Under the pieces are notes generated by a model. The model did no database searches, had not been told where the DNA came from, and was given only the letters and a program-made list of their open reading frames with translations. Of a stretch of DNA of 64,000 nt, positions 10,587 to 24,400 are shown piece by piece (within the stretch, counting starts at the first letter, position 1; every line of letters begins with the position of its first letter). Source of the DNA: Acanthaster planci (taxonomy: Eukaryota > Echinodermata > Asteroidea > Valvatida > Acanthasteridae); contig NW_019091381.1 of assembly GCF_001949145.1 (NCBI RefSeq), positions 3,090,694 through 3,154,693 on the forward strand. The letters are read 5' to 3'. The position numbers and the translations under genes are program-made.

Positions 10587-13500
10587 CTAAAGCGGTAGAA
10601 CCCGCTGGGCCCGTACTATGTAACCCTTGGTCGTGATGATGCCACGGTTTTTGATGAGTGCTGTGTAGCGTAGGACCCACGACGGGTGCCAGCTGGCCCA
10701 GTCAGCCTGCTCTGGGTAGTGACCGCGCAGGACCTCTTGGAAGACCTCGGGGGGAAGGACATCTGGAAGAGCCGACAAGAGTGATTGTCAAACCCTTACT
10801 CTGGATATCAAAGGTTATGCGTTTGAAACGTAAGATCCTACTTCAAGGAAATCTGGAGTAATCTGGATCTGAATATTTATGTCACCAAAAAAGGTAAGTA
10901 GCTGAAGGAAAATAGTTAAAATTGGCTACGAAAGACAACGGCCCATTCGTCAAAGTTTGAGGTGGTTGTCAGGGGACAAATCCAGGGGGAAATTTTGGGA
11001 CTGGGTGGTTGCAAAACAGGCAAAGCTGTGATTTTGGTCGGGATGTACAGACCTGGTTACATGACCTCCGCTCTAAGGTAACATAACTGCAAGAGGCAGT
11101 TCGGACAAAATCTCACGTTGGACACTCGCAATTATCGGTTTCTTTTCATTTGCGTACCAGTAAATTTCTCGGAGGCTCTGAAAGTTTCTCAAGAGGTGTT
11201 TGGCTTTTGTTTTTAAAATCTCGCACAGGTAATCAAAGAGTTCGGGGTCTGAAGATTTTACCAGTTTCTTCTACCGACAAACAAGCGGCTTTATGAATGC
11301 CGCGGACAAAAGTAGACCAGGAGAGGGCAGGGGTGATAGAATTTAACAACAGAGAAGACAAACACGGAAAGACTCCATGAGGGGAATTGAGAGCAAACTG
11401 CTCACCATCGGAGTCTGAATGGGACACCAGCTGGATTGTATTCTCGTTGGCAAACTCTTTGAGCGCAGGGGGGATGACGCAACACGAGGCTTGGTTCATC
11501 TGGTTGGTGGTAGGCTTGACCTTGACGATGAAACAAAACCCAGGGAGAACGTCGCCAAATGTTGGACTTGACTCAAGTTTGGTGATACCTATTTTGATCC
11601 GCTGTTTTGGATTGAAAACTGTGCAGAGTTTGAGACTGTGATGGCCAGCTGGTTCAGAATCGTTGCCCAGTTTTGGTGTTTTGCCCAAATGAGAAAGGTT
11701 ACCCATTTTAGAATGGTTTCTACATGTAAGTCTGGTATGACACCCCTTTAGGAATGGTTCCTCAGTTTAAAACAGTTTGGAATGACTGCCCACTTTGGGA
11801 CACTTCCCCAAGTCAAGACGGTCACGCAGTTTTAGATGATCACCCAAGCTGGGATGGTTACCCAAGCTGAAATTTTGTGTGCGTGTCCCCAGGCTCGTTA
11901 CCTGAGCCCAGGAGTGCAGCTCCCTGAGCATGGCCAGCTCCATGTCGCAAACCCCCAGCGTCTTGACGTGGTCCTGCCGCACCAGCTCCTCCAGTTCCTG
12001 CCAGACGGGCTTGAAGTGCTCCACCGTCAGCTCCTCGTCGAAGGGCCTGGCCGGCATGGAGAGGAGCACGCCGTCCACTTTCTTAACGCTGAGCTCCTTG
12101 AGCACTGTGGGTTGGCCAGAAAAAAAAAAAATCACAGCTAAGAAATGACAACAGCTCCTTCTTTATATCTCCGTGTCTGCCTACAGTTTATATTAACCCT
12201 AACCCTCCTCAATCCTTCACCTGTTGGAGGACTGAGGAGTGTTAGGGTTAAAGGGTAATCCACTTGATACCTCAATTCTTCATAGTGAACAAAAGTGAAC
12301 AAGATTGATTTCAAAACCAGTCCTTGTGCTATTTAAGGCCAAAAAAACAATTACCTCTGCTTCCGGTTTCCCGACCGACCCTAATTTTCTGACGCGACCC
12401 TTAAAGTTTTATTGGCAAGTTAGAAAAATAAATTTGAAATAATCCTGTTGTCTTTTTTGTCTTTAAAAAGCACCTCCGAACAACTGTTTTTCATGCTGAA
12501 TGTTTTTAAATATGTTTTCCTGCTTACATTTGTAATTTTTGAAAAGAAACTTCCATTATTTTCACAAGTTCCCTTCGTGTTTCGCTGTCGCAGTGTTGAA
12601 GACACGTGTGCAAAGCTCAATGCATTAGAGTAAGGCTGCGCTGGTTCCCGCCCGCCGCATCGCATCCACGCAAAGAACGCAGGATGGAAACGTGCCAATC
12701 AGTCTACACTAACGGCATCATCACACAACTCTGGCCGTACACGCAGGGAACCCTACAGCTGTGCGTCGAAAAAATATCAATGTTGCGAGAAGATTTCTGC
12801 AAGTTAATTCAGAGAGTGTGTACTTTCTATCTTAATTACTATGAAAATTGACCATAATTCGTAAGAATTGTCGACTGTAGAAATGTGTACAATTTTTAAT
12901 GCAAGTCTTTTTCACTTTTTGAGGCGATTTTGGTAGCTTTTGTCCCTGTTCATGCCATTCAATCAGCACAAAATATCGATCCCAACGGTCTGGTCCTCGC
13001 CTAGTCCCAAACGGTTATCTAGATAGTGCAATTGTTCGGGCAACGATGGTCCAACTTCAATTCCATTCAATGAAATATACAGTATTAGGTTCTACCTATA
13101 TCCCACACTAGCGAAAACAAATCTTGTATGTTTTTTAACAAATCTAACTACAGGAAACCTGAAAGAAAAGTCTTTGCTTTTTGGCCATACTGTTTGGCAT
13201 ACGCAATGGACTGCCACAGTTTTCTCGTATCATCTTTAAGTCTGCTTTTCGGAGGGAATCTATGATCAAATAATTGAATTTAGTATTTCCACTGATTTTC
13301 AGCTCCAAATATTCCATTTCAAACATAAATATTTGAATATTCAATCACCGATTGAATATTTGTTCACTGGTGGATAATCTAAATATTATAATATTTAACA
13401 CAGCCCTATCTTCACAGAGTTTATCATCGGACTCACCCATGGCAATGGCTTGGGAGGTGATTCCCTCATCAGCGTTGCTCAGCATCAACTTGACGGTGAT

Positions 13501-14440
13501 CTTGATGTCGTCTGGAGTGGTGCAGCCATTGTACTCTATCTTGGGGTTGGGATCGGAGAACACCACCTCCTCACAGTCGTTCTTGGTGATGGCGTCCTGG
13601 AAGGGCGAGCTGGACATGGTCGACTTGAGGGCGTTGTTGAGAGCCATCTTGAGCTGTGCCGAGCCGAGAGGGAAAAGCGAATATAGAAAGTGATTCAACG
13701 ATGGTCCATCAGCTTTGTAAATGATGAAATTGACAATGTGCAGAGACTTGTTCTCCGAGTTTTCTCGTTCCATTTATCCTTTCCAATCGGATTTGGACAA
13801 GTTGACTTCAGCTGTTCAAAGTCTGACCTCAGGTTTCAAGTCTCAAGTTGAGATGACTATGTACGCAAACTGACAGGGTTCAAAGGAAAATGAAACCTCA
13901 ACATTGCTGGTAAAACAGCCAGGACCTCAATTTTGGGGATAAAACTGTGGGATAAAGACAAATCAATGAAACAAGATAAAATAGTCTTTTGAGGCCTTTC
14001 AACAGTGTTCAGAAGCATAAGCCCTTTAAAAAATGGCCAAAATTGTGCAACACTTCAACTTACAGTTTTTTGCACAAAATGCAAAACATCAGCAAACCCA
14101 ACTGATAAAACGTCCAAAAAATCTAAAACATTTGTTTCAAATATCCCAAGATGCAGAAAAATCCTCAGAAAAAATTACTTTTCCAGTTTTGTTGTGAGCA
14201 AAATTTGTAGAACTCACTGGCTAGATCGTGAGTTAATTTGCCCATACAGTGTTCTGCTTGTGTTTGTGTGTTCAAGTTCACTATCAGCCCGAGAGAGAAT
14301 CCACTCCGAGTCTCTTCGTTTACCTCATCTGTTGACGTCTTAGGGATAGTTTTCTTCAGATGGTGGTAATTCAGGATGTTGCCCGGGCTGATGTACATCA
14401 GTGATGCCCTGGGGAGTCTGGCCGGGCCCTCCGTTCCCAT
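10587..14440 (-). CDS. GCLM: glutamate-cysteine ligase regulatory (modifier) subunit
   Basis: Five exons on the minus strand: 14440-14324, 13653-13437, 12104-11902, 11520-11406 and 10762-10587. They join in phase to 828 bp, 275 aa; human GCLM is 274 aa. GCLM is a cytosolic, catalytically inactive aldo-keto-reductase-fold protein. It binds the catalytic subunit GCLC and raises its glutamate affinity, and GCLC makes gamma-glutamylcysteine for glutathione. Family features seen are the MGT start, an N-terminal GN(I/L)LN block, the 'DGVLLSMP' strand, and the WAQ/VKP junction with NQ..QASCCVIPPAL at about residues 185-200. The C-terminus has LRY..LIKNRGIITTKGYI. The Cys-Cys pair at about 192-193 matches the vertebrate protein. 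The start at 14438-14440 was chosen because it gives the family's MGT N-terminus. An AG just upstream suggests a 5' UTR intron. In animals GCLM is usually an NRF2 target; I saw no perfect antioxidant element nearby. It is transcribed in the same direction as VARS2. Confidence 0.93.
12193..12251. repeat. 59-bp micro-copy of TTAACCCTAAC foldback element (second)
   Basis: Starts TTAACCCTAACCCTCC and ends GAGTGTTAGGGTTAA. It differs from 10129-10187 at two positions, where its CTCCTCA/TGAGGAG pairing is more complete. It lies in GCLM intron 2, about 90 bases upstream of exon 3 on the minus strand. Confidence 0.8.
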
Positions 14441-14867
14441 TGTCTGACAGTAGGAAGTAAGTTATTGATGTGAATCTACGGGGAGATTTGTTGGGTAGTT
14501 CTGGACAGCTGGAACAGCGCGATGGGGTAGCCAAGGTACTGCTAGGTCAAAGTTTGCTAAAATGCTGAAACAAAATTGAACAAGTGCATGTAACATGCCC
14601 GTCGTCCAATTTGGCTGATCCCAACCTATCATCATTGCACACGTTATAAGTTTGGACTCAGCCAAACTTAATTTCCCCAACCAATCTCCTCTAATCAACT
14701 TTAACTGCAAATGTCTTAGATGTAAAGCAAAACGTCTGAGTGCGGGCCTCGACCTTAGCACTAGATCGGCATACACGTTCTAGTAAGAACTACCGTGGGC
14801 AAGTAAAGTGTATTCTTCAGCTTGCTCGGCAGGCTCACGAAGAAATAAATACCTGTTTGAAACATAT

Positions 14868-14919
14868 NNNNNNNNNNNNNNNNNNNNNNNNNNNNNNNNN
14901 NNNNNNNNNNNNNNNNNNN
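14868..14919. other. assembly gap (52 N)
   Basis: A run of 52 unknown bases between GCLM and VARS2. Translations across it are meaningless. Confidence 0.99.
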
Positions 14920-16680
14920 GGATTGGACATGTTGGGGGGCACCCCTCGGGCTCATTTCTAGCTGGGTATAGTTTGAAACTGTCACTTGTCATATTTGTAC
15001 AAGATGAATAAATCAAACATTGTAGAATTGACTGTGCATGTTGTTTATTAATACCAGAACTTGTTGACTTTTTAGGACTTTTCAGATGGAGATTGATGCA
15101 GGGAGAATTCATTGCGTCCGTAAGGAATTCTTTCAATGCTTCACTATCTTTTGGGTAAGAGCTCCATATACACACATCACTAATTTCCTTGCAGTGACAT
15201 ATCAGCCATCAGAAAGTGATAACATGTCCTAAACTGTCAAATTAAGCAAAGGGAAATTTTGAAGTGTTTACACAGGGAACAGGTGTACTTAAAGTTAGGG
15301 TTTTTCAGACCAGTCTCATAGGGTTTGTGCACAGGGTGTCAAGTGATGTCCTTGTGTGCAACTCTTTCTATTTGTTCATATGTATTTGTGAAAAATCACT
15401 CAAGCAATCACTTATTTGTATTTGAGATCAGGTTTAATTAAGCACGCTGGCAGGACCTGATGGCTGTGCATCAAGTTTCACTTGAGAAGCATTTTAGGCC
15501 AGAAGGCAGCAAAGAACATGCACAGTTAAGTCAATAAACCGTCAATCATGCTTAGTTAGGCCAAGTAAAAAAAAAACAAAGACTGGTGATCATCCCTGCC
15601 TGACCCTCCAACATGTCCCTGATGAGACTAGTTCATTCTTGATTGGAGGCCGTTCCATCTATTGGACACGCACGCTAGGAAAGGACAAAGCTCCATTCAA
15701 TTGAAGCTTGGAGGTAAGGGTGGTGAGCGGAACAGCACTGCTGACTGATCAGACACACCCACATCCGAATTATTGGCTGCGGCTATGACTGTATTGACAA
15801 ACATATGGAAAATCGAGCAGGGTCTTCTACTGTGCTAATATCTTTCGATCATGAACTTGCTGTTAGTTCGACACATGTGGACATTTCTTACCCAAAAACC
15901 CAACAAAAAAACCTAGCTCTACTAAATGGAACATTAGTATTCGTCTTTTTCAAATTTGGACGGGATCATACTGACGCTCCACAACATTACATATTGTCAA
16001 GTAACAACGGTTCTCAAAAATTCCAAAGACTCACCAAAAATACCTTTTTCACCACCTTCTGGCTTTCTTATTATGTGTCGTGCGTGTGTCAAGCAAAAAC
16101 GGTTGGATTTTGACTGATTTTGAAGTCGGAAATATCACTAAAGCCCCAAAAGTTTGCGTTTGGAATTTAAAATTTAAAATTCCAAAGGCAAACTTTAGGG
16201 CAATACAAGACATGAATATGTTTTTGGCAATGATACACATACGGACAAACACTGACAGGCAGGAGATAATACAATGCATCAAAAATACAATTCCTCTATT
16301 CTAATTCAACTTCTATTGCTCACACTACTGCCTAGGCTATTTCCAGTCCGAATGTTAGCATTCATGTACAAACCAAACATAAACAACGAGGCCCATTTTC
16401 GATTATGATCATGATGGCATTCCACTCGAGAAACCAAGCACAAATAGACACAGCATTCTCACAATCTCAGCATTTAATACACACCAAAAAACACAGCTCA
16501 CGTCGGAGAGAAATGTTTCTTCGAATTTGGAATAGACCGACAGAGCAAGGAAGCAAATCAACAAGAAACACCAGCAGCACTAGTGACCTGCTGTCAACTC
16601 ACCGCAACCAGAATACAACGGTGTACATATGTACACGTTATATGCAAAGTACCATAATGATTTGGCACTTTTTGCAATAA

Positions 16681-16930
16681 ACTTGCGCAAGTACTTTTGC
16701 GTATCCGCCCCCGACTCGCCCCCCACTCCGCCCCTTCGTGCACCCAACGGCGAAGAACTAGAACGGCCAGCCCACGTGCATTGTGCCCAGTCGGTAATTA
16801 AAGTGATAGTGCCCGCGCCAAGGACAAGGCCTGCTCACTTTTGTTTTATAAAACGGCGGTTTCTCGACACCTTTTTTCTTGCGGCCACCACTTGTTACCG
16901 AGCAGCCGCCGAGGGCGCTACACTACTTTC
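16681..16930 (-). promoter_or_regulatory. GC-richer block, candidate distal GCLM promoter / 5' UTR start
   Basis: Against an AT-rich background this block has a cluster of CpGs. It contains the perfect palindrome CTTGCGCAAG (16682-16691, an optimal C/EBP or PAR-bZIP core), a CACGTG E-box near 16772, runs of CGCCCCC and the palindromic TATA-like TTTTATAAAA (16844-16853). It lies 2.2 kb upstream of the GCLM start codon, consistent with the 5' UTR intron suggested there. Direction and target are inference; it could also be unrelated. Confidence 0.3.
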
Positions 16931-18458
16931 TAGCGACTTTTTATATAATTATCACAACAGAAGTACTTTTCCTGAGCTTACAAGTTCTGTAATTTTCTTC
17001 GCATGCCTTTACTTGAATTACTAAGCGTTTTATGAAAAACCATCTTCTTATTAGAAACTACCTGAGGGTACCCCAGCAATACACTTTTAGGATTCATGCA
17101 CTGATCAAACTTGAAATGAGTATTCTCAATCTACGTGGAAAATGAATTTTTACTTGAAAACAAGAATGATAAATAAACTGAAATATGTACGTATATTTGG
17201 TTGCAATTTCATATTCTGTTGGTTCATCACAAACAAGCAATTTGGCTACTTTTGACAGTTTCTGGAACAAGATTGGTTGGCTCTCCTGGGCCAAAAAGAA
17301 GAGTTTGGGGGCTCCGATAAACTTCTTGATCCAAACTAAAATGTTAAATTTCATCAGTGTTTCTCCTACCACCCCCCAATTAGGAAGCTACTAAGAAAAG
17401 ATAAAAAAAACCTCTCAGAAATAGACACAGAATGAAAGAACACACAATGAAAGAGCACGTACGTAATTTTTATTCACACTGATTCGCTCTTTTATCTTCA
17501 AGTAGGTCTATTACCTACCAACCGGCCAACTCATTGAAAAAAAAAATCCACTTAAAATGTCCCTCAAACTGGCAATTAGTGTTACAGCCCAGTCTACCGC
17601 GAGTTTTTTCACAAGGCCAGTCGTAGGTAACATGGTGAAAAAGGGCAAAGGAATGCTTTTATCACACATCATTTGAACAACTTGGGACAGGGACTTGTGA
17701 CAGAATCGACTCCAACACTCTAAGTTTACTTCTTTGAATATTTTGAAACTTGGTTTATTTTGGGGAAGAAAATTTATGAGTTGAGAACCATTTGTGTCAG
17801 TTGTGGCTCAAAATAATACATGCAACAGTAGACTAAACAAACCCTTTCCCAAACATACTGTAGCATAATTGCAGATACATTTTTCAGCGCTGTCCAAATA
17901 TCCTTCTGAACGAAGCAGTGAGAGGCAATTTGGAAATAGCATATAAACTTTGCACAGCACAGAAACTCCTGCTTAGCTGAGTCACATTACCAGCTAAAAG
18001 CCATGTTAAAGTGCAGTGCCCATAACTGGTATTTAGCTGATGCTGGTTAGCACATAAATTTACCAATCAACATTTTCGGCACAGCACAAGCAGCTCTTGG
18101 TAAAAATTCACTGGAATCAAAATCTATCCACACACTAAGTGCCAATAAATTTGATGCTCCTGTTAAAAAAGTATTCAAGTGGTGTGAATTCACAGTATCA
18201 AATTCCAGTATTCCTCAGATTAGGTGTACAAAAAAAAACAATGAACGGCTACTAAACCTTCCATAAATTCAAAAAATAAACTTTCTTCTGATGTGCAGAA
18301 ATGATAAAACTATTGAAGAAACATTTGGAAATTGGAACACATGAATGTGTCAGACACGATGTGTCACAGGACAGTACATGTAATGTGTTCTTGCCAGTTA
18401 AAAAAAGGTGTAAATAAATTCTTATGCAAAAGATTCGGAATGACTAAATGTCTCAAGG

Positions 18459-21400
18459 TCAACTGGCATCTTCCAACTGCTTGAGCGTGCTCTCCAGCTT
18501 CTCCAACTGTGACTGCAGACGAAGTGTCTATCAAAAAAGGAAAGTACCATGAGGAAGGTGATAATTTAAACACAGGCTGCGTTATTTCATTCAAAACGGG
18601 ATGCAAGTGAAATGATATATAAAAACGTAGCCACCACATCTTCTTTTGCCACAACAACAGTTTTAACGATACATACATGTACTTTGTTAACCATCTTGGT
18701 TACATACTTTGATAACCATTTTGGGAAGAAATGTTTAACTTAACCCCTTCGCTGCGGAGGACTGCTACTACCGCACCATTATGTGAGGATTAGTGCATAC
18801 CACGCATACAGTCTATTCACCACGCAGCTGCTGGTTCAATGGGGCCTGCTGCTGGACAAAGCCCTCCATTCAGGGCATACCACAGCTCAGCAGTCGTGGT
18901 CAAAATAATCCTGCCGTGAAGGGGTTAATCAGGATTTTCTACCTGTGCGAGTCCTTCCCAAGGCCGCCGTTTTGCAGCATTTGACCTTTTCTATGCATAT
19001 CAATGAAGGACGCGTGCTTACCTTTTGTCTGTTAGCCTCCTGGACTCTGAGTGGTATTTTCTCGATGTCACTCTTTGTGGAACTCACGTGGTTATCCAGT
19101 TGCGTGAGCAGCTTCTTGCGTCGAGCGGTCAGTTTTTTAATTAAGTCTTCTGAGTCTATCGAGTCCTGAATGTGACATTGAAGAAATGGGATGACAATGA
19201 CTTTCAAATCCTTTTGTACTGGAAACCGGTGATCACATCAAAGGCGGATAGTGTATGGCAAACTACAGCACAAGTTATCGTCAGAACAGCAGCTTCAAAC
19301 AGATTTCGAAAAGTCACGAAAGTTTCATTGAATGAGGTTTACATCTCTAATGTCCCAAGTGCACATTCCGATGCAGCCAAGATGGAACCCTTCTTGACGT
19401 TTGACCATTTATAACTGTTAAGTCCACATCCCAATTACTCAACCCAATCCACCAAATTTCAAAGATTGTTTTCTTATTTGTAATCAAACAGTTTGATTCA
19501 ACCTCACCTTTACACTGACATAAACAGTGCTTGAGTCATTTACAAGGCCGTACACCCATCCCGAGGGAGGTGGTGCGACTGATGTAACAGTAACACAGGA
19601 ACAGCGAGACAGGGTTGCCATGGTATCAGAAAACCTCTCCAGCGTCTTTTGAATCGACATGTCATCTGAAACTATTTGAGCTGTTGATAAAAAAAATTTA
19701 ACAAATATCCAAATGCACCAGTCTCCGCATGGAATAATAAAACCGCGAATAAAAGTTAAGCACATTGAAGTAAAAGTAATCTTTCCGGGGCCTGGTTTGC
19801 CATAAATTAAATATTACAAATCCATGTGTTGTATCAAAGCCAAAAGGACAAGTCCATTTCACTTTTGTTTTCCAATCCCAGCAACAGTATGACAATCCAA
19901 AAAAGCCAAACGCCTGGAACACAAACTGTCATTTGCAGGAAAAGTAAAAAAAAAATACAGCTGCAGAGACATTAACTGAAAGCACAACTTGTCTAAGTCT
20001 TTCTACCCTACCTGACGCCTCAGGCATCTTGATGCCAAACTCCTTCTGGACAGAGCGCATCGTGCGAACGGTGTCCATGACCAACTCCACTTCTTGCTCC
20101 AGCTTTGTGTCTCTGGTGGGAAACTGTTCAGAGGAAAGATCGCAGCAAAGTATAACCTACGACCTCGGAGGAAATAACCAATGGCAGATTGGAATAAAAA
20201 TTTCCTGGCCATTAGAGGGAATGGTTTATTTACCATGGTATCAATGTGCCGTCCAAAAACTATGCAGTGCGAGGGTTTCATGCTCTCAACTCACGTGATT
20301 GCTGATTGGATACTTGGCCACACACACGCTGGGACAGTCGTCACCTTTGACCTTTGGTAGCCTCTGATACAGCTCCTCAGTCAGATATGGCATGAACGGA
20401 CTGAGGAGACGCAGGCCGGCATGTACACAGTGGTACAGGGTGTTCTGAGCTGCTCGAACAGACTGCTGGTCAGCAGAGGCTAGGGTGCCCTTGACAGATT
20501 CCTTCAACAGGAAACAGAGACACGGAATGAAACTTTCTGGACTTGAACAAGTCCACAGACGTTGGGCAGGTGTTCTGCCCTCAAGTGCTCAAGGGCTACG
20601 GCCAGGCATTGCAGAAAATATTGCTCAGTGACACAAGTCTGCTCAAGAGTTTTGCAATAGTGACAATGCAGTAAAAATTGCCACACAAAATTCGAACAAC
20701 TGACAATTAAGGGTGAGAATTTGTAAAGCCCAACTTTGTAAAGGAGTGCAGCTGTGGCATATTGTTTTCAAAAGTCATTTTTTTTTAGCCAAACATAATC
20801 ACATGCCTGGGGCAAGCCCCACCTGGAATGATACCACCAAATTTTAAGGGTTTGGAGAGGGGTTTCCGCGCTGGGGACACAGCCAAAGTCTCGTGAAACA
20901 CTCACCAAGTAGACATCACAGAAGGCCTGTATCCAAAACTGGTGAATGGCAGTGGTTGCCGTCGGGAACTCGTACTGTTCCAAGGCCCAGTTGCAGGCTT
21001 CAGCAGCCGCAGACAGCCTGCTGAGGATCCAACGGTCCATGGGCAGCAACTCGGAAGAAATCTACGAAGGTAACAGGACATGAACACTTCATCCGAAAGA
21101 ATTTTCACATCTGTCAAATTCTGCTGCCTTTGCCTTTCTTTCAATACACAGTGGCTGCGTTCCCTAAGGTTCACAGACCTACAATACAAGTCCACATACA
21201 GGACTACCAAAAGAAAAAAAGGATACTTTTCTGGCCGACTACACATCTGGCCAATTTCCAGCAACCATTACTTGAGAATCACCTCATGCAGGGTCAGAGG
21301 GGTAAAATCCTGGCCCAGTCGATTGAGTGTGAACCGGACGGCATTCCATATCTTGTTGCAGAAGTGACGGTACTCCAGAACCGTGTCAATATTCAGATTC

Positions 21401-24400
21401 AGGTCTTCGACTGTAGAATGAAAGAACGCCTGCCGTGATTACATTGATATAACTGCATCAAAAACAGTGCTCACAATTTATCCAGCGCTCATCCATTCCT
21501 TGCATAAGACCAAAGAAGAAAGGCTGGTGGGCAAACTATCACAACTTGGTACCCGACACCAAGGTAAAGACGAACCTATCCCTCTAAAATTGTTCGCACA
21601 TGCCCCGTGTGATGCACACACTTACCTGCATGGGTTTGCGATGTGTTGCTCAAACAGAAACAAAATACCCTTGCCGCTGTATGAAAACATGTTTTCTCTT
21701 GTTAAATCACTGACCTCAAAAGGACGGAAAAAAGTGTCTTTAGCAGGAAGAATGTTGGTATTAACGTCAAAGATTCCTGAGTGCAAGCAGTCGGCCTCTC
21801 CTTACCTTGGGCCTTGTACGTGCACAAGGCAAACCGCAATGCGTCGGTCCCGCACTCTGGTATCCCATTAGGGAAGTCTGACCTCTGACCCCTCAGGGCT
21901 ATGCTCAGTTCTGGCTCGTCAAGCTTCACACCCGACATCAGTTTCTTGTGCAGATCCTGCGGAGAAAAAAGAAGAAACGATAAAAATCATGCAATAATTT
22001 GAGTATAAAACATCAAAGTGTCAACGAGAATGTTTAAGACTCAGGCCGAAAAAGCAATCGATGTCCGAACTTTCAAATCTGCCTCCTCCTGAATTTCTGT
22101 GAACTTCTACCTCCAAGGAACTTCCGTGGATCACGTCCAGTGGATCGATGACATTCCCCAATGATTTGCTCATCTTGCGACCATGGGCATCCCTGACCAT
22201 GGAGTGCAGATACACCTGTCGACGTAGGAAGAGAAGTGGACTTTACTATCGGAGAGCCTGCAAGGCTGTGGACAAGAATTTACTGAAGACAGACAGCCAT
22301 CCAACATATCAAATTTTTTTTCCTGTCTTTAACTTTAATGTCTGAGGAGTCAGGTTAGCAAAGTGGGTTATATTCCTCGCCTTTCAAATTTGCAGCCTAG
22401 GACCAAATCCGGGCCTCAATCCACACGTAAATTGGGTACTCAGCCCCTACCAGATTCCACGGATTTCAACCAGAATATTCTTCTGGGGTTTTCCTCCCAC
22501 CTCCAAAACCGTCACTACCTCTCAATAGCTCCTCTCTATACAGGTTTCTTCAGGCTTGCAAGCTACAGTGCCTATGATGCTTTGAGGAATCTTTGGTTAT
22601 GTTATGCTGAACAGTAATCTATGATTGTCCGTACCTCGGTAAAGGGCAGCCTGCCCATGAGTTCACTGCTCATCATTACCATGCGAGCCACCCAGAAAAA
22701 GAGGATGTCATGACCAGTCTCCAGCATGGTGGTGGGGAAATAACGCTGCAGATCTGAAGTCTGTAAATTGGCAACAAACAGGCAGTCAAATCTGCGAATA
22801 AATCCTTCGTGACCGACATCCAGCAGGAATGCAATTAACTTCCACAGGTTTAAACAAATTTTCACACTGGTTTAAAAAAAAAAGAAGTCACCTTCTCCGG
22901 CCAGCCGAGAATTGCAAAGGGGAACAGGGCAGAGGAAAACCATGTGTCCAGAACATCTGGATCTACAGCAGGGTAGAAAAATCCAGTACATGATTTTTAA
23001 AGAGAGCTTACTCTATTAAGTTAGCAATATCAAACTCATCAGTTCATATTCCGCCAAGCCAAAATGACTCTACATGTACTTTCAAATGCCGTCTTTGTTA
23101 GACCCTTCCAATCACCTCCTCTTCTTCCTGAAATCAGATGGCATTCAGACAAAAAAGCAGCCTCAAGATCTAATCTCCTCTTTTGAAAGTGAAAAAAACC
23201 TGCTCTCTTTAGGCTGAAAGTGAAACATCCCACCTCTCCCCTCAGAAACATCAGCACAATGAGATATCACACAGGTAACTGACAAACCACTTACCTTGTT
23301 CGGCTTTTATTTTTTCAACTGGAACTTGGAATTTTTCAGCAGCTTTTGAAACAGCTTCCTTCTCTGTGTGGGCACTCACCCAGCAATTGTCCTGCATGCA
23401 ATGGGGGAAACGACAGGCAGATGCATACTTTGGTCGACAGTGAACAAAACTGAAGGATTTGGGCTCTACCTGTTCAACGAACGATTCATTTCAAAAAAAT
23501 ATCTGGACATTAAGGCAGTGTGAAAGGAAGCGGGTAAGGTGCTGGTGAAGAAAACCTACTCTCTGTATAGTACGCCTAACAAAACCTTGAACAAGAAAAG
23601 AGGAACTTTTTGTGTCCCTAGGCAAGGCATTTTGCTGTAATTTGGTTCTCCAAAACATGCAGAGAATGGCAGAGTGGATAACAGACAGCTTTAGAGCACA
23701 GTAGCCAAGATGTTCGATCATCAACAAAGTGGGACAAGAATAAGTAGACTGTCTTTTCAGTTCTCTAGCCCTCTCGTTAACGACCCTGTTCTTAAAGGCT
23801 CACCAAATGTTTATTGTAAGTGTCATCAGAGCTGGTGATGTGATACACAGGGATGCGATGGCCCCACCACAGCTGGCGAGAAATGCACCAATCCCTGTGA
23901 GAGCATTTCAGGAAAAAAACACAAACTTGTCAGAAAACGTGTCACAAAAATGTAAGAGTTGGTCTCTTCATATGCAGGGTAGCACCAATGTGGCTTCTAA
24001 CACTGGGCATTTTTGGATGTTGAAAAAAGGCATTGGTTTTTTGTTTGGTGAAATCTTTTTTTTTTTTTTTCAGGGGTGGTTTGGAACATTACCTGATGTT
24101 TTTCAGCCAGTTGTACCACACCTTCTTGTGAACCTCTGGGACAATCTTGAGTTGACCGCTCTCCACGGATGCAACTGCTTCCTGAGCCATCCACCTGGAG
24201 TCAACAAACCACTGGGTCTTCAACATCGGCTCGACGATGTCTTTGGATCGCCTGAGAAACAGCGAGGGAAACATGGGGAAAGCTTATTAACCGCTGATGA
24301 ATAAATCTACGATCAAAAGAACAAATATTTCCGAGGCATTTGCCCCCCCCCGACCCTCCCTGGTGTGTGTGACAACATGCACCACAGCCATTTAACCCCT

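Larger units (their letters stand above)
14441..18458. other. region between GCLM start and VARS2 3' end
   Basis: About 4 kb without any exon I can support. It includes a 52-base N gap (14868-14919), AT-rich DNA, and a more GC-rich block near 16.68-16.93 kb. It should hold the GCLM promoter and 5' UTR and the VARS2 3' UTR. Apparent open frames here are short, overlap on both strands, and show no protein I recognise. Confidence 0.5.
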
